From Ferrimicrobium sp. (lineage in GTDB: Bacteria; Actinomycetota; Acidimicrobiia; Acidimicrobiales; Acidimicrobiaceae), in the NCBI GenBank assembly GCA_027365375.1, contig DAHXNM010000268.1:1-10737 (forward strand): a stretch of 10,737 nt of DNA, read 5' to 3'. The notes beneath the pieces were generated by a model that ran no database searches, had not been told where the DNA came from, and worked only from the letters and a program-made list of their open reading frames with translations. Positions 1 through 6,134 of the stretch are shown one piece after another. Both the position numbers and the translations under genes were made by a program. Each line of letters begins with the position of its first letter. Positions within the stretch are counted from its first letter, which is position 1.

Positions 1-189
1 CTAAGGTGTCCAGATCCGCAACTTCGGATGCAAGCGATGAATTGAAGCGTTACTACCAACCCGGGGGTGAGTCCGATAGGGTTACAGGGGTTCTGTCAGA
101 ATTGGGTAATCAAATACTGGCGCTGCAGTGCCCCTGTGGCACAAAATCCTATGCGAACGGGGGAGATCTTTCTCGATTGAAAGGATGCC

Positions 190-880
190 GATGGGATTGC
201 TGTCGAAGATCTAGGTGACCAAGGTCCAAAGACGCCCGTTCGGGACCATATCGAGTGTCGAGGCGAACGGCCGAAGTGCCCAGCCCGTAAAGGCAGAGTT
301 TTTCCAATGGGAGCTCACTGTAGAGCTAATTGACCTACAGAGCTTCGGATCTCCGGTCAGGCTCCTCTGGCACAAGCGTCGATGGGTGTGTGGCGATCAG
401 TACTGCTCTGCGCCGTCGTGGAGCGATGTGGACATTAGGATTCCAGCCCCGAGGTTCAAACTCGCCGAGAGGGTGGTTAGGTTCACCACGCGAGCAGTTA
501 GACGCTATCGGCGATCGGTGTCGTAGTGGCCGAAGAACTCGATTGTGATTGACACACGATCAATAATGCTATGCTCACATCCTCAAAGCGGGGATCATCG
601 TCGGTGCTGATAGCCGGCGAGATGATGAAGGATCGCCGATAGCCTGGATGGACTAAGAAGCAGCACGAATCTGCTCTCCTCGCCGCTCCAGCATCAATTA
701 GCGATGCTTACCGCATATGCTCACGTAGTTACAGCTCTTGTTTCGTGGCATGAGGAGGTGTTATTCGGTAGGCACGGGTGGTGGCTCCATCATGGTGGCG
801 GTAGTGGCTCGTGCACTAACCAGGACCGGTGTATTGTGAGATCACGGCCGTGTTGGTATCACTCCTTAGATCGAGATATG
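190..880 (+). pseudogene. Degenerate ISL3-family transposase remnant
   Basis: Pieces of an ISL3-family transposase can be read in order, but only by switching frames. About 190-310 in one frame carries the eroded N-terminal zinc-binding region (RPKCPARKGRV, where the family normally has CPxCxGR). About 320-519 in the next frame reads VRLLWHKRRWVC, then IPAPRFKLAERVVRFTTRAVRRY, the usual segment before the helix-turn-helix. About 520-640 returns to the first frame with VAEELDCD-stop-HTINNAML, where the family has DWHTVN; a TGA at 550-552 replaces the conserved Trp codon. A weak match to the start of the DDE catalytic domain (EEVLFGRHGWW) lies near 755-790. No intact open frame exists, so it cannot make transposase. 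The limits are approximate: sequence to about 1030 may belong to the element, and its left end may lie outside the window. Family recognition is by eye and fairly strong for 320-570. Confidence 0.75.
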
Positions 881-1030
881 GAGCTCATTATCTCTGCATC
901 TCTGCTCGGTGGCCCGGACGAATCTCACACTGGCGGTGGAGGTCAGAGGACATCGATCGAGCTGCAAGCGCACGATGGCTAGCCACGTGCGAGACCCATT
1001 CAAAGGGTCAGTATTCCTCGGCGGTTTAGC

Positions 1031-1498
1031 GCCTAGTTTGGCTAGAGATGGCTGTTGATAATATCCAGGTTGACCAGGGTAATCAAATGTCTTAGTCTGT
1101 GGTATCGAGCGTATTCTGAACGCGTCCTAAAGGGTTTTGCGAAGGCATGAGCCAGTGGCGGCCTGTTCTGTGTGGTTTTGGCGAAGGCCTTCTGAGGCTG
1201 CATTGCATCTGGAGCCGGCGTCAAGGACCGCTTAGGCGTAAAGGCAGTCGTGTGCGTGCTCGGATTTAGCCGGCAGCGGGCCTGGAACTGGCGCTCTTGG
1301 CGGTCGGGAGTCTGAACGCTCACGCAATCTGGGTCGTCATTTCAGTAGATATGGAGGCTGCAGTTTTAGCGTTCGGTTGCTCTCTCTCGGATCTGCCGAG
1401 TTAGACGAAGGCAGATCCGAGGGAGAGAGAGCAATAGGCGGTCGGATCGCTCTAATGTATTTCAGACGCGATCGTAAACATCAAGGCCAGAGCAGATG
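1031..1498. other. Gene-free stretch between ISL3 remnant and M13 peptidase
   Basis: No convincing coding sequence is visible here. A minus-strand open frame at 1042-1323 has no recognisable motif, no Shine-Dalgarno sequence and a composition (rich in Thr, Arg, Pro, His) that looks like chance. An imperfect direct repeat, GGTTTTGCGAAGGC at 1133-1146 and GGTTTTGGCGAAGGC at 1174-1188, lies 41 bases apart. The only strong structure is the stem-loop at 1377-1434, listed separately. The stretch is probably a mixture of decayed insertion-sequence DNA and the 3' flank of the peptidase gene. Confidence 0.5.
1377..1434. repeat. Long imperfect inverted repeat (stem-loop)
   Basis: The left arm 1377-1397 and right arm 1410-1434 are complementary over about 21 pairs: an inner block of 10 bp (GGATCTGCC and its complement plus one pair) and an outer block of 11 bp (TTGCTCTCTCT and its complement), with four extra bases in the right arm and a 12-base loop. 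It lies 65 bases past the stop codon of the minus-strand peptidase gene. Neither side is followed by a T-run, so it is not a classical Rho-independent terminator. It could terminate transcription as a bare hairpin, or it could be fused terminal repeats left by an insertion sequence. Confidence 0.7.
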
Positions 1499-3466
1499 TC
1501 ACCAGATGCTTACGCGTTCTTGTTGAGGAAGCCACATCGGATCCGACTCGGTTGTTTGAAAGGCGTCATGGAAAGCATCGATATTACGCACCACTTGATT
1601 ACACCGGAATTCATTTGGGGAGTGTGGGTCGGTAGCTAAACGACGTAGCATCTCTTCATCACGACGCTTATCGCGCCACCCTATCGCCCACGAATAGAAG
1701 AATCTCTGTGCGCCGGTCAGGCCGTCGATGACTGGAGGCTCTTCGCCGCCGAGCGATATCTGGTAGGCGAACCAGGCGATGCCAAGCCCGCCGAGGTCTC
1801 CGATATTCTCTCCGATTGTCAAGGAGCCGTTGACGGTGTGTCCAGGGGACTGCCGGGGTACCAATGCGTCGTATTGTGCAATTAGCGAACGGGTTCTCGA
1901 CTCGAAGGCCTCTCTGTCCTCTGAGGTCCACCAGTCTTGCAGACGCCCATCGCCGTCGTATCGAGAGCCTTCATCATCGAAACCATGCCCGATCTCGTGT
2001 CCGATCACCGCTCCAATCGCGCCATAGTTGGCGGCTGGGTCGCGATCTGGATCAAAGAACGGGTACTGGAGGATGGCGGCAGGAAATACGATCTCGTTGA
2101 AACCTGGGTTATAGTATGCATTTACGGTTTGCGGTGTCATGAACCACTCGTCGCGGTCTATTGGGCGCCCAATCTTGCTGAGTTCACGAGCAAAGTGCCA
2201 CTCAGAGACGTGGCGGATGTTCTCCCACAGGTTAGAGGCGTCGACGGACAGAGCGGAGTAGTCCTTCCAGCTTGATGGATAGCCGATTTTCGGACTGAAC
2301 TTGTTCAGTTTGTCGAGTGCCCGCTCTCGAGTTGACGGGGTCATCCACTCGAGATTGCTGATGCGCTCCCGATACGCCGCCAGCAGGTTAGCAACGAGCT
2401 TGTCCATCTGCTGCTTTGCATTGGTATTGAAATGGCGATCTACGTAAATATGTCCGATCGCCTCGCCCATTGCGCCCTCTACAAATCCAACTCCACGCTT
2501 CCACCGATCTCTGATCTGGGCGGTACCGGTGAGCTTAGTGCCATAAAAGGTGAAGTTCTCCTCCACAAAGGCGGTCGGGAGGTAGGCGGCAGAGGCGTGA
2601 ATAATCCGCCAGGTGAGCCAGTCTTTCCACGCCTGAAGCTGGTCTTCGGTGAATAGGCTTGCGAGACCTTCAAGGAAACTGGGCTGGCGTAGAACGACCT
2701 CTTCAAGGGCGTGTGTTGGCGCGCCGAGCCCCTCGGCCCAAGTCTCGAGCGTGCAGCTGGGGGAGACCTTGGTCGCGATCGATAGTAGATCGGCGAAGGT
2801 GGTGAGGTTGTAAGTCTTTACGGAGTCACGACAGGCTACATTGTCCCAATGATGGCCAGCAATCCTATCTTCAAGTGCGACGATCCGCTCTGCGGCAGCT
2901 GAGGTGTCCGGACGGCCTGCAAGCTCAAGCATCCGATCGATGTGGGCTATTAGTTCGCCATGGATGACTTGAAAGCGCTCCTCGTGATAGTAGCGCTCAT
3001 CCGGCAGCGAAAGCCCTCCTTGTTCAAGAAAGACAAGATAACGGCTGGGGTCTCCAGGGTCAGAGTCCACGAACAGGTGGAAGGCACTTGCCAAGCCCTC
3101 GCGTTGTGTTCGTCCGAGTAGTGCGAGGAACTCCTGAAGGTTGCTGATCGACGCAACCTCGTTCAGGAGTGGTTCTATAGGCTGCAGTCCGTTGCGATCG
3201 ATCGCCTCCTCGTCCATGAAGCTTGTGAAGAGATCCCCTAGTTTGCGCATCTCTGTTCCGACTGGTGCCGTTCTAGCCTCCTCGAGGATAACTCGAGTAT
3301 TGCGTTCAGCCTCCTCGGCGAGGATGACAAAGGTTCCATAGGTAGCCTTGTCTGCTGGAATTGGCGTCGCCATCAGCCAAGCCTCGTTGACATGGCGGAA
3401 GAGATCATCCTGTGGACGAATTTCGGAGCTGAGTTCGTTAACTGGGATGCCAGGGTTTTGAGTCAT
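1499..3466 (-). CDS. pepO: M13 family zinc metallopeptidase (PepO / neprilysin / Zmp1-like)
   Basis: A 655-residue M13 (neprilysin) family endopeptidase, which cleaves short peptides at the amino side of hydrophobic residues. The N-terminal M13 domain starts with RPQDDLFRHVNEAWL (about 17-31), as in mycobacterial Zmp1. The catalytic part has NAYYNP (449-454) and FPAAILQYPFF, the zinc motif HEIGH (His490, Glu491, His494), and the third ligand in ENIGDLGG (Glu553, with Asp557 following). The family's C-terminal block RCNQVVRNIDAFHDAF and the ending ERVSIW are present. Length matches Zmp1 (about 660 residues), so it is full length. There is no signal peptide or membrane helix, so it is probably cytosolic or exported by a non-classical route. 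The start codon lacks a clear Shine-Dalgarno; TAGGAT lies six bases before the ATG, consistent with a leaderless mRNA. It is apparently monocistronic. Substrate cannot be told from sequence. Confidence 0.95.
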   Translation of the reverse strand: MTQNPGIPVNELSSEIRPQDDLFRHVNEAWLMATPIPADKATYGTFVILAEEAERNTRVILEEARTAPVGTEMRKLGDLFTSFMDEEAIDRNGLQPIEPLLNEVASISNLQEFLALLGRTQREGLASAFHLFVDSDPGDPSRYLVFLEQGGLSLPDERYYHEERFQVIHGELIAHIDRMLELAGRPDTSAAAERIVALEDRIAGHHWDNVACRDSVKTYNLTTFADLLSIATKVSPSCTLETWAEGLGAPTHALEEVVLRQPSFLEGLASLFTEDQLQAWKDWLTWRIIHASAAYLPTAFVEENFTFYGTKLTGTAQIRDRWKRGVGFVEGAMGEAIGHIYVDRHFNTNAKQQMDKLVANLLAAYRERISNLEWMTPSTRERALDKLNKFSPKIGYPSSWKDYSALSVDASNLWENIRHVSEWHFARELSKIGRPIDRDEWFMTPQTVNAYYNPGFNEIVFPAAILQYPFFDPDRDPAANYGAIGAVIGHEIGHGFDDEGSRYDGDGRLQDWWTSEDREAFESRTRSLIAQYDALVPRQSPGHTVNGSLTIGENIGDLGGLGIAWFAYQISLGGEEPPVIDGLTGAQRFFYSWAIGWRDKRRDEEMLRRLATDPHSPNEFRCNQVVRNIDAFHDAFQTTESDPMWLPQQERVSIW

Positions 3467-3472
3467 GCAGAT

Positions 3473-3478
3473 ATCCTA
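3473..3478 (-). promoter_or_regulatory. Putative -10 element for leaderless pepO transcript
   Basis: On the minus strand TAGGAT (fits TANNNT) ends six bases before the ATG at 3466, so transcription would begin at or next to the start codon. I see no good -35 hexamer at the expected distance. Assignment rests on position and on the absence of a clear ribosome binding site. Confidence 0.35.
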
Positions 3479-3519
3479 GAGACGACGGGCCAGCTATGGG
3501 TACCCAAGCGTTCTCGATC

Positions 3520-3549
3520 CTCACCGGAGCCTGTCTAACTCACCGGAGC
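3520..3549. repeat. 11-bp direct repeat CTCACCGGAGC upstream of tnpA remnant
   Basis: CTCACCGGAGC occurs exactly at 3520-3530 and again at 3539-3549, with an 8-base gap (19-bp period, nearly two helical turns). It ends 9 bases before the -35 of the tnpA promoter. IS607-type elements lack terminal inverted repeats, and short repeats near their ends are thought to bind the TnpA HTH domain. These could therefore be the left-end TnpA sites or an operator; this is inference. Confidence 0.5.
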
Positions 3550-3558
3550 AAACAACAG

Positions 3559-3588
3559 TTGACGCTTTTCTATCCAATGTGCGATACT
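3559..3588 (+). promoter_or_regulatory. Sigma-70-type promoter of the IS607 tnpA remnant
   Basis: TTGACG (3559-3564), an 18-base spacer, then GATACT (3583-3588) make the best -35/-10 pair in the window. The predicted start point, about 3595, is within two bases of the ATG at 3597. The transcript would be essentially leaderless, and no Shine-Dalgarno is present. Confidence 0.6.
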
Positions 3589-3596
3589 TGGTCGTG

Positions 3597-3782
3597 ATGG
3601 CTAATACATACAGCATTGGCGAGTTCGCAAAACGGATTGGGCGCAGTCCAAGTACGGTACGGTGCTGGGAACAAGAGGGCAAGATCACTCCCAAGCGGCA
3701 TGAGTTGCAAGAGACCAGAATCTCTTATCAACCGTGTGCGGATAAGCCTAACGACCTTGAGCAATTATGCTCAGGTTTTTAG
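3597..3782 (+). pseudogene. Truncated IS607-type TnpA: N-terminal MerR-like HTH only
   Basis: The first 34 residues (MANTYSIGEFAKRIGRSPST, then VRCWEQEGKITPKR) are a clear match to the MerR-like helix-turn-helix that begins the serine-recombinase transposase TnpA of IS607-type elements; it recognises the element ends. Similarity stops after PKR at 3698, exactly where GQRYF and the recombinase domain should follow. The last 27 residues look like read-through into unrelated DNA, giving a 61-residue product. The catalytic serine recombinase domain and any TnpB are missing, so it cannot move itself. The promoter at 3559-3588 is intact and an intrinsic terminator sits on the stop codon, so a short RNA and perhaps a DNA-binding peptide could still be made. 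A GTG at 3579 is an alternative start but precedes the predicted transcription start. Similarity is judged by eye but is strong. Confidence 0.75.
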
Positions 3783-4677
3783 GAGCAGCAGCCATGATAC
3801 GAAGCGGAACCTTGGGCTGGGTGCCAGTGGCCACCACGGGTACACCGACCCGGGTTACCGGATACTGAGGCAGTACTCCCCGAAAACCATCTCTGTTGTC
3901 ATGAATTGTCATCGCCTTCGCGCCACTCAATCTCAGGTTCTCAGCAATGACATCTCCGTTGATGTCAGCTGATCCAATAACGTTTGCTTCAGGGGCGAGA
4001 ACGCTGCCGATGAAGGTGACGGGCGGTAGCTGAAGATCCTTGATATTCCCAAAGTTCCAGATCAGCGTGGGGATTGTTGAGACTGGTAGTACCGTTGCTC
4101 GCAATCTGTCGAGGTCTTTGCTGATCTTTGGTGCGACATTGATCAGGACCGTCGCGGTGCTAGGGGCACTGATGCGCAAGGAGAAGTTGGCGGACGGAAG
4201 TTTGTTGAGATCCACGACATCCAATGATCGGTTGGTGCCGCGAAGAACGATGGTGCTGGTGCTTAGATACACGGTCATGTTTGGAGTGAGATTTGCCCAG
4301 CGAGTAGAGTCCAAGTTGAGGACCTGGTGGACCAGTCCGAAGGCGAGCGGGGTAGATCCGCACGCGTTTGTCGTGCACTCGACCCTTGTGCTGAGTGCGT
4401 GTGATCCGTGGGTCAAGAGTCTCCCTCCCACGGCAACTCCTCCAGTCACGCTAGCTGCTAGGGACGCATTGTGGTCTACGAAGACCCCCCATGGGAATTT
4501 TGGTACTACACCAAAGTTGGGAGCGCTCGCGGCACTCAAGTTGGTCGACCGAGTTTGAACACTAGGAGCGGTGACGTACTGGCTGACCGTGAAAGTGGCT
4601 ACAGCAGTCAAAGAGCCAACTAATAGAGAACGAAGCATCGAGACCATCCCTGGTTCCGGCGAGCACTCTAGGTGCAT
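3748..4677 (-). CDS. Exported choice-of-anchor A domain protein (adhesin-like)
   Basis: A 309-residue protein with a hydrophobic signal segment (about residues 14-37, RSLLVGSLTAVATF) and a beta-rich domain of the choice-of-anchor A family, found in surface or extracellular proteins with variable C-terminal anchors. The N-terminal family block is WGVFVDHNASLAASVTGGVAVGG (about 63-85). The most diagnostic part is TLIWNFGNIKDLQL (204-217) followed by GSVLAPEANV and DINGDVIAENL (224-248). Two cysteines (101, 106) may pair. No LPXTG, PEP-CTERM or lipobox is visible; the C-terminus ends KNLSIIAQGR beside the IS607 junction, so an original tail may be lost or the protein is simply secreted. The start is uncertain: ATG at 4677 has TACAGT five bases upstream (leaderless style), while ATG at 4647 or 4638 gives a more typical signal peptide. 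Function beyond surface location or binding is not known. Confidence 0.8.
   Translation of the reverse strand: MHLECSPEPGMVSMLRSLLVGSLTAVATFTVSQYVTAPSVQTRSTNLSAASAPNFGVVPKFPWGVFVDHNASLAASVTGGVAVGGRLLTHGSHALSTRVECTTNACGSTPLAFGLVHQVLNLDSTRWANLTPNMTVYLSTSTIVLRGTNRSLDVVDLNKLPSANFSLRISAPSTATVLINVAPKISKDLDRLRATVLPVSTIPTLIWNFGNIKDLQLPPVTFIGSVLAPEANVIGSADINGDVIAENLRLSGAKAMTIHDNRDGFRGVLPQYPVTRVGVPVVATGTQPKVPLRIMAAAPKNLSIIAQGR
3755..3780 (+). terminator. Intrinsic terminator ending the tnpA-remnant transcript
   Basis: TGAGCA (3758-3763), a 4-base loop, TGCTCA (3768-3773), extendable by C-G pairs with one bulged T, then a run of five T (3776-3780). This is a plausible plus-strand Rho-independent terminator. 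It lies inside the last codons of the convergent minus-strand gene, so the two transcripts would overlap by about 30 bases. Confidence 0.5.
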
Positions 4678-4682
4678 GCGCG

Positions 4683-4688
4683 ACTGTA
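4683..4688 (-). promoter_or_regulatory. Putative -10 element for the choice-of-anchor A gene
   Basis: TACAGT on the minus strand ends five bases before the ATG at 4677 and fits TANNNT. No convincing -35 is seen. If real, the mRNA would be leaderless and translation would start at 4677; otherwise the start is at 4647 or 4638. Confidence 0.3.
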
Positions 4689-4737
4689 AGACAGGGAAAG
4701 TTTAACAGTTCAGTGAGAATTTGTAGTCGAAAATTAA

Positions 4738-4784
4738 AGATTTGCCGCAATAGCTCCGATAATGGGCGCTATTGCGGCAAATCT
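4738..4784 (-). terminator. Strong intrinsic terminator of the hydrolase/DUF6295 operon
   Basis: A perfect 17-bp inverted repeat (arms 4738-4754 and 4768-4784, core GATTTGCCGCAATAGC) with a 13-base loop begins 10 bases after the minus-strand stop codon at 4795. Read on the minus strand it is followed at once by TTAATTTTC, a usable U-rich tail. On the plus strand no T-run follows, so it is directional for the operon ending at 4795. It also insulates the downstream choice-of-anchor gene. Confidence 0.85.
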
Positions 4785-4794
4785 GTGAAGAAAA

Positions 4795-5076
4795 TTACGA
4801 AATCGTTAGTTCTTCATCGATTAGTCCCTCTGGAGCCTCAGCGATCATCGACAGTATCGCCTCGGCTAGAGCCTTCGCTGATCGCGGAGAAAGTTCGAGC
4901 GCTGCGCTGCGCTTCGGGTCATCCTGATCGGCGAAGAGGTCGATGTTAAGCGAATGTGTCGCCGGGAAAGCAACCGGATGATCTAGGTAGACCGAAGCCG
5001 TCTTCACTCGCTCCCATGACGGACCAGTTTTGGCATTTCCAAAGAGCTCGAGCGTGGCAGTGGTGTAAGTACACAT
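4795..5076 (-). CDS. DUF6295 family protein
   Basis: A 93-residue small protein starting MCTYTTATLELFGNAKTG, with the family's characteristic VYLDHPVAFPATHSLNIDLF in the middle and a C-terminal helix with ELSPRSAKALAEAI. I recognise this as DUF6295, known in actinobacteria; no biochemical function is established that I know of. There is no signal peptide or membrane segment, so it is cytosolic. The ATG at 5076 is chosen because family members begin MCTY and because AGGAG lies 11 bases upstream; a longer frame to 5127 only reads into the preceding gene. It begins five bases after the hydrolase stop codon and is followed by the terminator at 4738-4784, so it is the second and last gene of a two-gene operon. 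The conserved Cys2, Asp and two His residues (DHP and THSLNID) could bind metal or take part in chemistry (speculation). Confidence 0.8.
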   Translation of the reverse strand: MCTYTTATLELFGNAKTGPSWERVKTASVYLDHPVAFPATHSLNIDLFADQDDPKRSAALELSPRSAKALAEAILSMIAEAPEGLIDEELTIS

Positions 5077-5081
5077 GTTGG

Positions 5082-5828
5082 TTACGCTCCTAGGTGGGTA
5101 CCGAAGAAGGTAAAGATGTGTCCCCATGCATCCATTGCCGCCTCTGGACGGTAGGAGGGTGCAGCTGTATTGAAGAAGGCATGGCCGGCACCTTCGTAGC
5201 GGTGAAACTCATGAGCTTTGTTGAGCTTTGTAAGCTCCGCGTCGAGCGCATTGACTTCATCGGGGCCAGGGTAAGAGTCATCGTTACCAAAGAGACCCAA
5301 CACGGGACCGGCGAGCTTGGATGCCCGGTCAACAACGGCCGTCACCTTCATTGGAGACTCGCTCGGCGGTTGATTTACTACGAATGCACCGTAACAGTCA
5401 ACGATCGCATCGAATGGCAGTTCACATCCGGAGAGGAAGGACTGACGACCCCCAGAGCAGTAGCCGATAACGCCACTCTTGCCATTGGCATTCGGTTGCC
5501 GTAGCAGAAAATCTCGGGCACCAGATACGTCACCGAGGAGTCGATCGTCAGGCACTCCACCTTTGGATCTAGCGATAGCTGCCGCGTCATCAGGCGCAGC
5601 GCCTGGCGCCTCACGGAAGTAGAGGTTTGGCATAAGTACTGCGTATCCGTGGCGTGCAAAGCGGAGTGCAATCTCCTTTGTCGCCTCGTCGTAGCCCGGC
5701 ATGTGGTGGATCACTACAACCGAGCCGACCGAAGCCAAGCCGAGTGGACGAGCAAAGAAGCCCTCAATCCATTCTCCCTTGGCACCTTGAAATGCAATCT
5801 CTTCTCCGAGTACGGCATGATCTGTCAT
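5082..5828 (-). CDS. Dienelactone hydrolase family alpha/beta hydrolase
   Basis: A 248-residue alpha/beta hydrolase of the dienelactone hydrolase family, which hydrolyses lactones or esters in the cytosol, classically dienelactone to maleylacetate in chlorocatechol breakdown. Numbered from the ATG at 5828, the nucleophile is Cys124 in GYCSGGR, the acid is probably Asp184 in GNDDSYPGP, and the histidine is His216 in YEGAGHAFFN. The early HHMPGYDEATKEIALRFARHGYAVLMPNLY is typical of the family. The start at 5828 is preferred over 5840 because GGAGG lies four bases upstream. It is the first gene of an operon with the DUF6295 gene, and a MarR-operator-like palindrome lies about 55 bases upstream. 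No aromatic-degradation genes are nearby, so the true substrate is open; many such homologues are general carboxylesterases. Confidence 0.92.
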   Translation of the reverse strand: MTDHAVLGEEIAFQGAKGEWIEGFFARPLGLASVGSVVVIHHMPGYDEATKEIALRFARHGYAVLMPNLYFREAPGAAPDDAAAIARSKGGVPDDRLLGDVSGARDFLLRQPNANGKSGVIGYCSGGRQSFLSGCELPFDAIVDCYGAFVVNQPPSESPMKVTAVVDRASKLAGPVLGLFGNDDSYPGPDEVNALDAELTKLNKAHEFHRYEGAGHAFFNTAAPSYRPEAAMDAWGHIFTFFGTHLGA

Positions 5829-5883
5829 TGAACCTCCCATAAGGATTGATGGCAGACGCGTATGTACGCCTGCGTCAGGGGTT

Positions 5884-5902
5884 TAGTTGCAATTAGCAAC
5901 TA
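5884..5902. promoter_or_regulatory. MarR-type operator-like inverted repeat
   Basis: TAGTTGC, five bases (AATTA), GCAACTA: a perfect 7-bp inverted repeat whose half-sites are one helical turn apart, as in MarR-family operators. It lies 56 bases upstream of the hydrolase start, in a suitable place to control the hydrolase/DUF6295 operon. No regulator gene is in the window. I could not fix a -35/-10 pair for this operon with confidence. Confidence 0.5.
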
Positions 5903-6125
5903 CCATCTACCCTAACCTCTGACTTCGACTCTTGGGCCTGGTTGGGCCTGGTTTCCTGCCTGGAGAGTCCAAAGTATGCCTAGGCGTCGAGACATCAGGC
6001 TGCGTCAGACGCTAATCGCTCGTGAGAGTAAGGGTTTCATTTTCGACTGAGTGATCTGGTTTTGGTTAGACACCGAGAGATTTGAGTTAAGAATCCACGG
6101 ATGGTTCTTGTTCCCACACGACGCC

Positions 6126-6131
6126 TAAGCT
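6126..6131 (+). promoter_or_regulatory. Putative -10 element for leaderless uvrB transcript
   Basis: TAAGCT fits TANNNT and lies three bases before the ATG at 6135 and six bases before the GTG at 6138. The spacing favours transcription starting at the GTG, giving a leaderless mRNA that starts one codon later. No Shine-Dalgarno is present upstream, and no clear -35 is seen. Confidence 0.3.
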
Positions 6132-6134
6132 GGA

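Larger units (their letters stand above)
5829..6134. other. Divergent intergenic region, hydrolase operon / uvrB
   Basis: About 306 bases between divergent starts. From left: the GGAGG ribosome site of the hydrolase (5833-5837, minus strand), a small palindrome GCGTA-TG-TACGC (5858-5869), the operator-like repeat at 5884-5902, a tandem 10-bp repeat TTGGGCCTGG x2 (5932-5951), and a 9-bp direct repeat CTGCGTCAG at 5870-5878 and 6000-6008. Near uvrB, TAAGCT (6126-6131, fits TANNNT) abuts the start. I see no actinobacterial SOS box (TCGAAC-N4-GTTCGA) here. No coding sequence is supported. Confidence 0.5.

Noticed and set aside
6..218. GTG-initiated 70-residue frame with a CPCG motif
   Set aside because: The CPCG looks zinc-finger-like, but the ISL3 reading in this region runs in another frame and the remainder has no family pattern; probably part of the decayed element.
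1042..1323. Minus-strand 93-residue open frame
   Set aside because: No motif, no ribosome site, composition typical of chance frames, and it overlaps decayed insertion-sequence DNA.
3709..3726. Short inverted repeat AAGAGA-N6-TCTCTT as terminator of the choice-of-anchor gene
   Set aside because: Only 6 weak pairs and no T-run on the minus strand after it.
4040..4558. Plus-strand 172-residue open frame
   Set aside because: It is antisense to the well-supported choice-of-anchor A gene; the sequence has no domain pattern and is explained by codon bias of the true gene.
5094..5504. Plus-strand 136-residue open frame
   Set aside because: Antisense to the hydrolase gene, whose catalytic triad and ribosome site are clear.
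6080..6134. Possible LexA/SOS box upstream of uvrB (GAAC/GTTC-like words)
   Set aside because: GTTCTTGTTC is a direct, not inverted, arrangement and does not fit TCGAAC-N4-GTTCGA.
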